15,570 bases of DNA from positions 17,598-33,167 of the forward strand of contig DCTS01000024.1 of NCBI GenBank assembly GCA_002329645.1. The letters are read 5' to 3'. The position numbers and the translations under genes are program-made. Below, piece after piece: positions 15,048-15,570 of this stretch. The stretch is from Lachnoclostridium sp. UBA1434 (lineage in GTDB: Bacteria > Bacillota > Clostridia > Lachnospirales > Lachnospiraceae). The notes below the pieces were generated by a model that was not told the DNA's origin, did no database searches, and was given only the letters and a program-made list of their open reading frames with translations. Numbering within the stretch: position 1 is the first letter of the stretch; every line of letters begins with the position of its first letter.

Positions 15048-15088
15048 TAATATTACCCAGGAACAGGTAAAGCTTAATATAATAATTT

Positions 15089-15210
15089 CTCTTATTCAGA
15101 GTGATGGAGAGTCAAGGCTCTATGAAGTCACGGCAACCCCTGTGAAGGAAGGTGCCAACCTGAGCGAGCAATCGAACAATAAGAGGATTTGATTAAAGGA
15201 TATCAAGTCC
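15089..15210 (+). promoter_or_regulatory. SAM-I (S-box) riboswitch with antiterminator, metK leader
   Basis: The aptamer spans 15089-15185. P1 pairs ctcttat with ataagag. The conserved core follows: CAGAGTGATGGAGAG, CTATGAAGTCACGGCAACC and GGTGCCAACCTGAGC. P4 is only three pairs capped by GCAA (15165-15174). Downstream, ggatttgat (15185-15193) can pair with atcaagtcc (15202-15210, one G-U). This antiterminator takes bases from the 3' side of P1 and from the 5' arm of the terminator. Bound S-adenosylmethionine would hold P1, free the terminator and switch metK off. The position before metK, the SAM synthetase gene, gives direct product feedback. Confidence 0.93.
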
Positions 15211-15231
15211 GCATATTGCGGACTTATTTTT
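15205..15231 (+). terminator. Riboswitch-controlled terminator before metK
   Basis: aagtccgca (15205-15213) pairs perfectly with tgcggactt (15217-15225) around a 3-base loop, followed by atttttg. It ends 40 bases before the metK ATG and shares its 5' arm with the antiterminator. Confidence 0.88.
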
Positions 15232-15271
15232 GTAAATGCAGGCAAAATGCAAGCATATTAAGGAGGAAAAA

Positions 15272-15570
15272 ATGCAGAAGAGATTATTTACTTCAGAATC
15301 GGTAACGGAAGGCCATCCGGATAAGATCTGCGACCAGATATCGGATGCGGTGCTGGATGCGCTGCTTGAACAGGATCCCATGAGCAGGGTGGCCTGTGAA
15401 ACTGCAATTACTACAGGACTTGTTCTGGTTATGGGAGAAGTCACTACTCAGGGATATGTAGATATTCAAAAGATTGTTAGGGATACAATACGTGATATTG
15501 GATATGATAAATCGGATTATGGTTTTGATGCCAATACCTGCGGAGTTATAGTGTCCTTGAATGAGCAATC
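15272..15570 (+). CDS. metK: S-adenosylmethionine synthetase MetK, N-terminal part
   Basis: The window holds the first 99 codons; the gene continues past the edge. MetK makes S-adenosylmethionine from methionine and ATP in the cytoplasm. The opening [20 protein letters not shown] is the family's most conserved N-terminal stretch, with the ATP-phosphate-binding His of [24 protein letters not shown] carries the Glu and the residues around the methionine site. AGGAGG lies about 5 bases before ATG. Expression is governed by the SAM-I riboswitch directly upstream. Confidence 0.97.
   Translation, partial: MQKRLFTSESVTEGHPDKICDQISDAVLDALLEQDPMSRVACETAITTGLVLVMGEVTTQGYVDIQKIVRDTIRDIGYDKSDYGFDANTCGVIVSLNEQ

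Overview
The window looks like chromosomal DNA of a low-GC anaerobic Firmicute, most likely a member of the Lachnospiraceae (Clostridia). Three things point there. There is a radical-SAM activase of the anaerobic ribonucleotide reductase type. There is a long SRP RNA directly behind tadA. Several conserved hypothetical proteins have the composition common in that family, and ribosome-binding sites are strong AAGGAGG-type. No phage or transposon gene and no CRISPR array is visible.

Layout. Positions 1-383 hold the C-terminal end of an uncharacterised protein (DUF6128-like). A minus-strand nrdG-type activase (447-1142) is divergent from tadA (1229-1777). Just behind tadA, a near-consensus promoter drives the large SRP RNA (1841-2106). 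A repeat-rich gap follows, with a perfect 25-bp hairpin and decayed tandem copies of one of its arms (2140-2271). Next is a two-gene unit of unknown function: a 776-residue protein with an N-terminal cyclic-nucleotide-binding-like fold (2495-4825), and a protein made of TPR-like helices, an acidic 10-residue repeat and an AAA-like P-loop ATPase (4918-6963). The second gene overlaps tail-to-tail with a small minus-strand Ig-like (SbsA-type) protein (6953-7294). murA (7634-8935) follows with its own extended -10 promoter.

An arabinose locus occupies 9157-13611. araR (GntR/LacI-type regulator) is preceded by a promoter whose -10 is overlapped by an AraR-like operator. Then come a FGGY sugar kinase, probably the L-ribulokinase, and araA. 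A strong terminator closes the unit. AraR senses arabinose, AraA converts L-arabinose to L-ribulose and the kinase phosphorylates it. The 4-epimerase and the transporter are not in the window.

A minus-strand HD-GYP (cyclic-di-GMP phosphodiesterase-type) gene follows. Its reading frame is cut by one in-frame amber codon after 35 residues. The window ends with a complete SAM-I riboswitch (promoter, aptamer, antiterminator, terminator) in front of the first 99 codons of metK.

Most worth a second look: the amber-interrupted HD-GYP gene and its unusual hairpin-spaced ribosome-binding site, the unknown CNB-like/AAA gene pair with its repeat linker, the hairpin-plus-tandem-repeat element behind the SRP RNA, and a possible leaderless micro-ORF between murA and araR.
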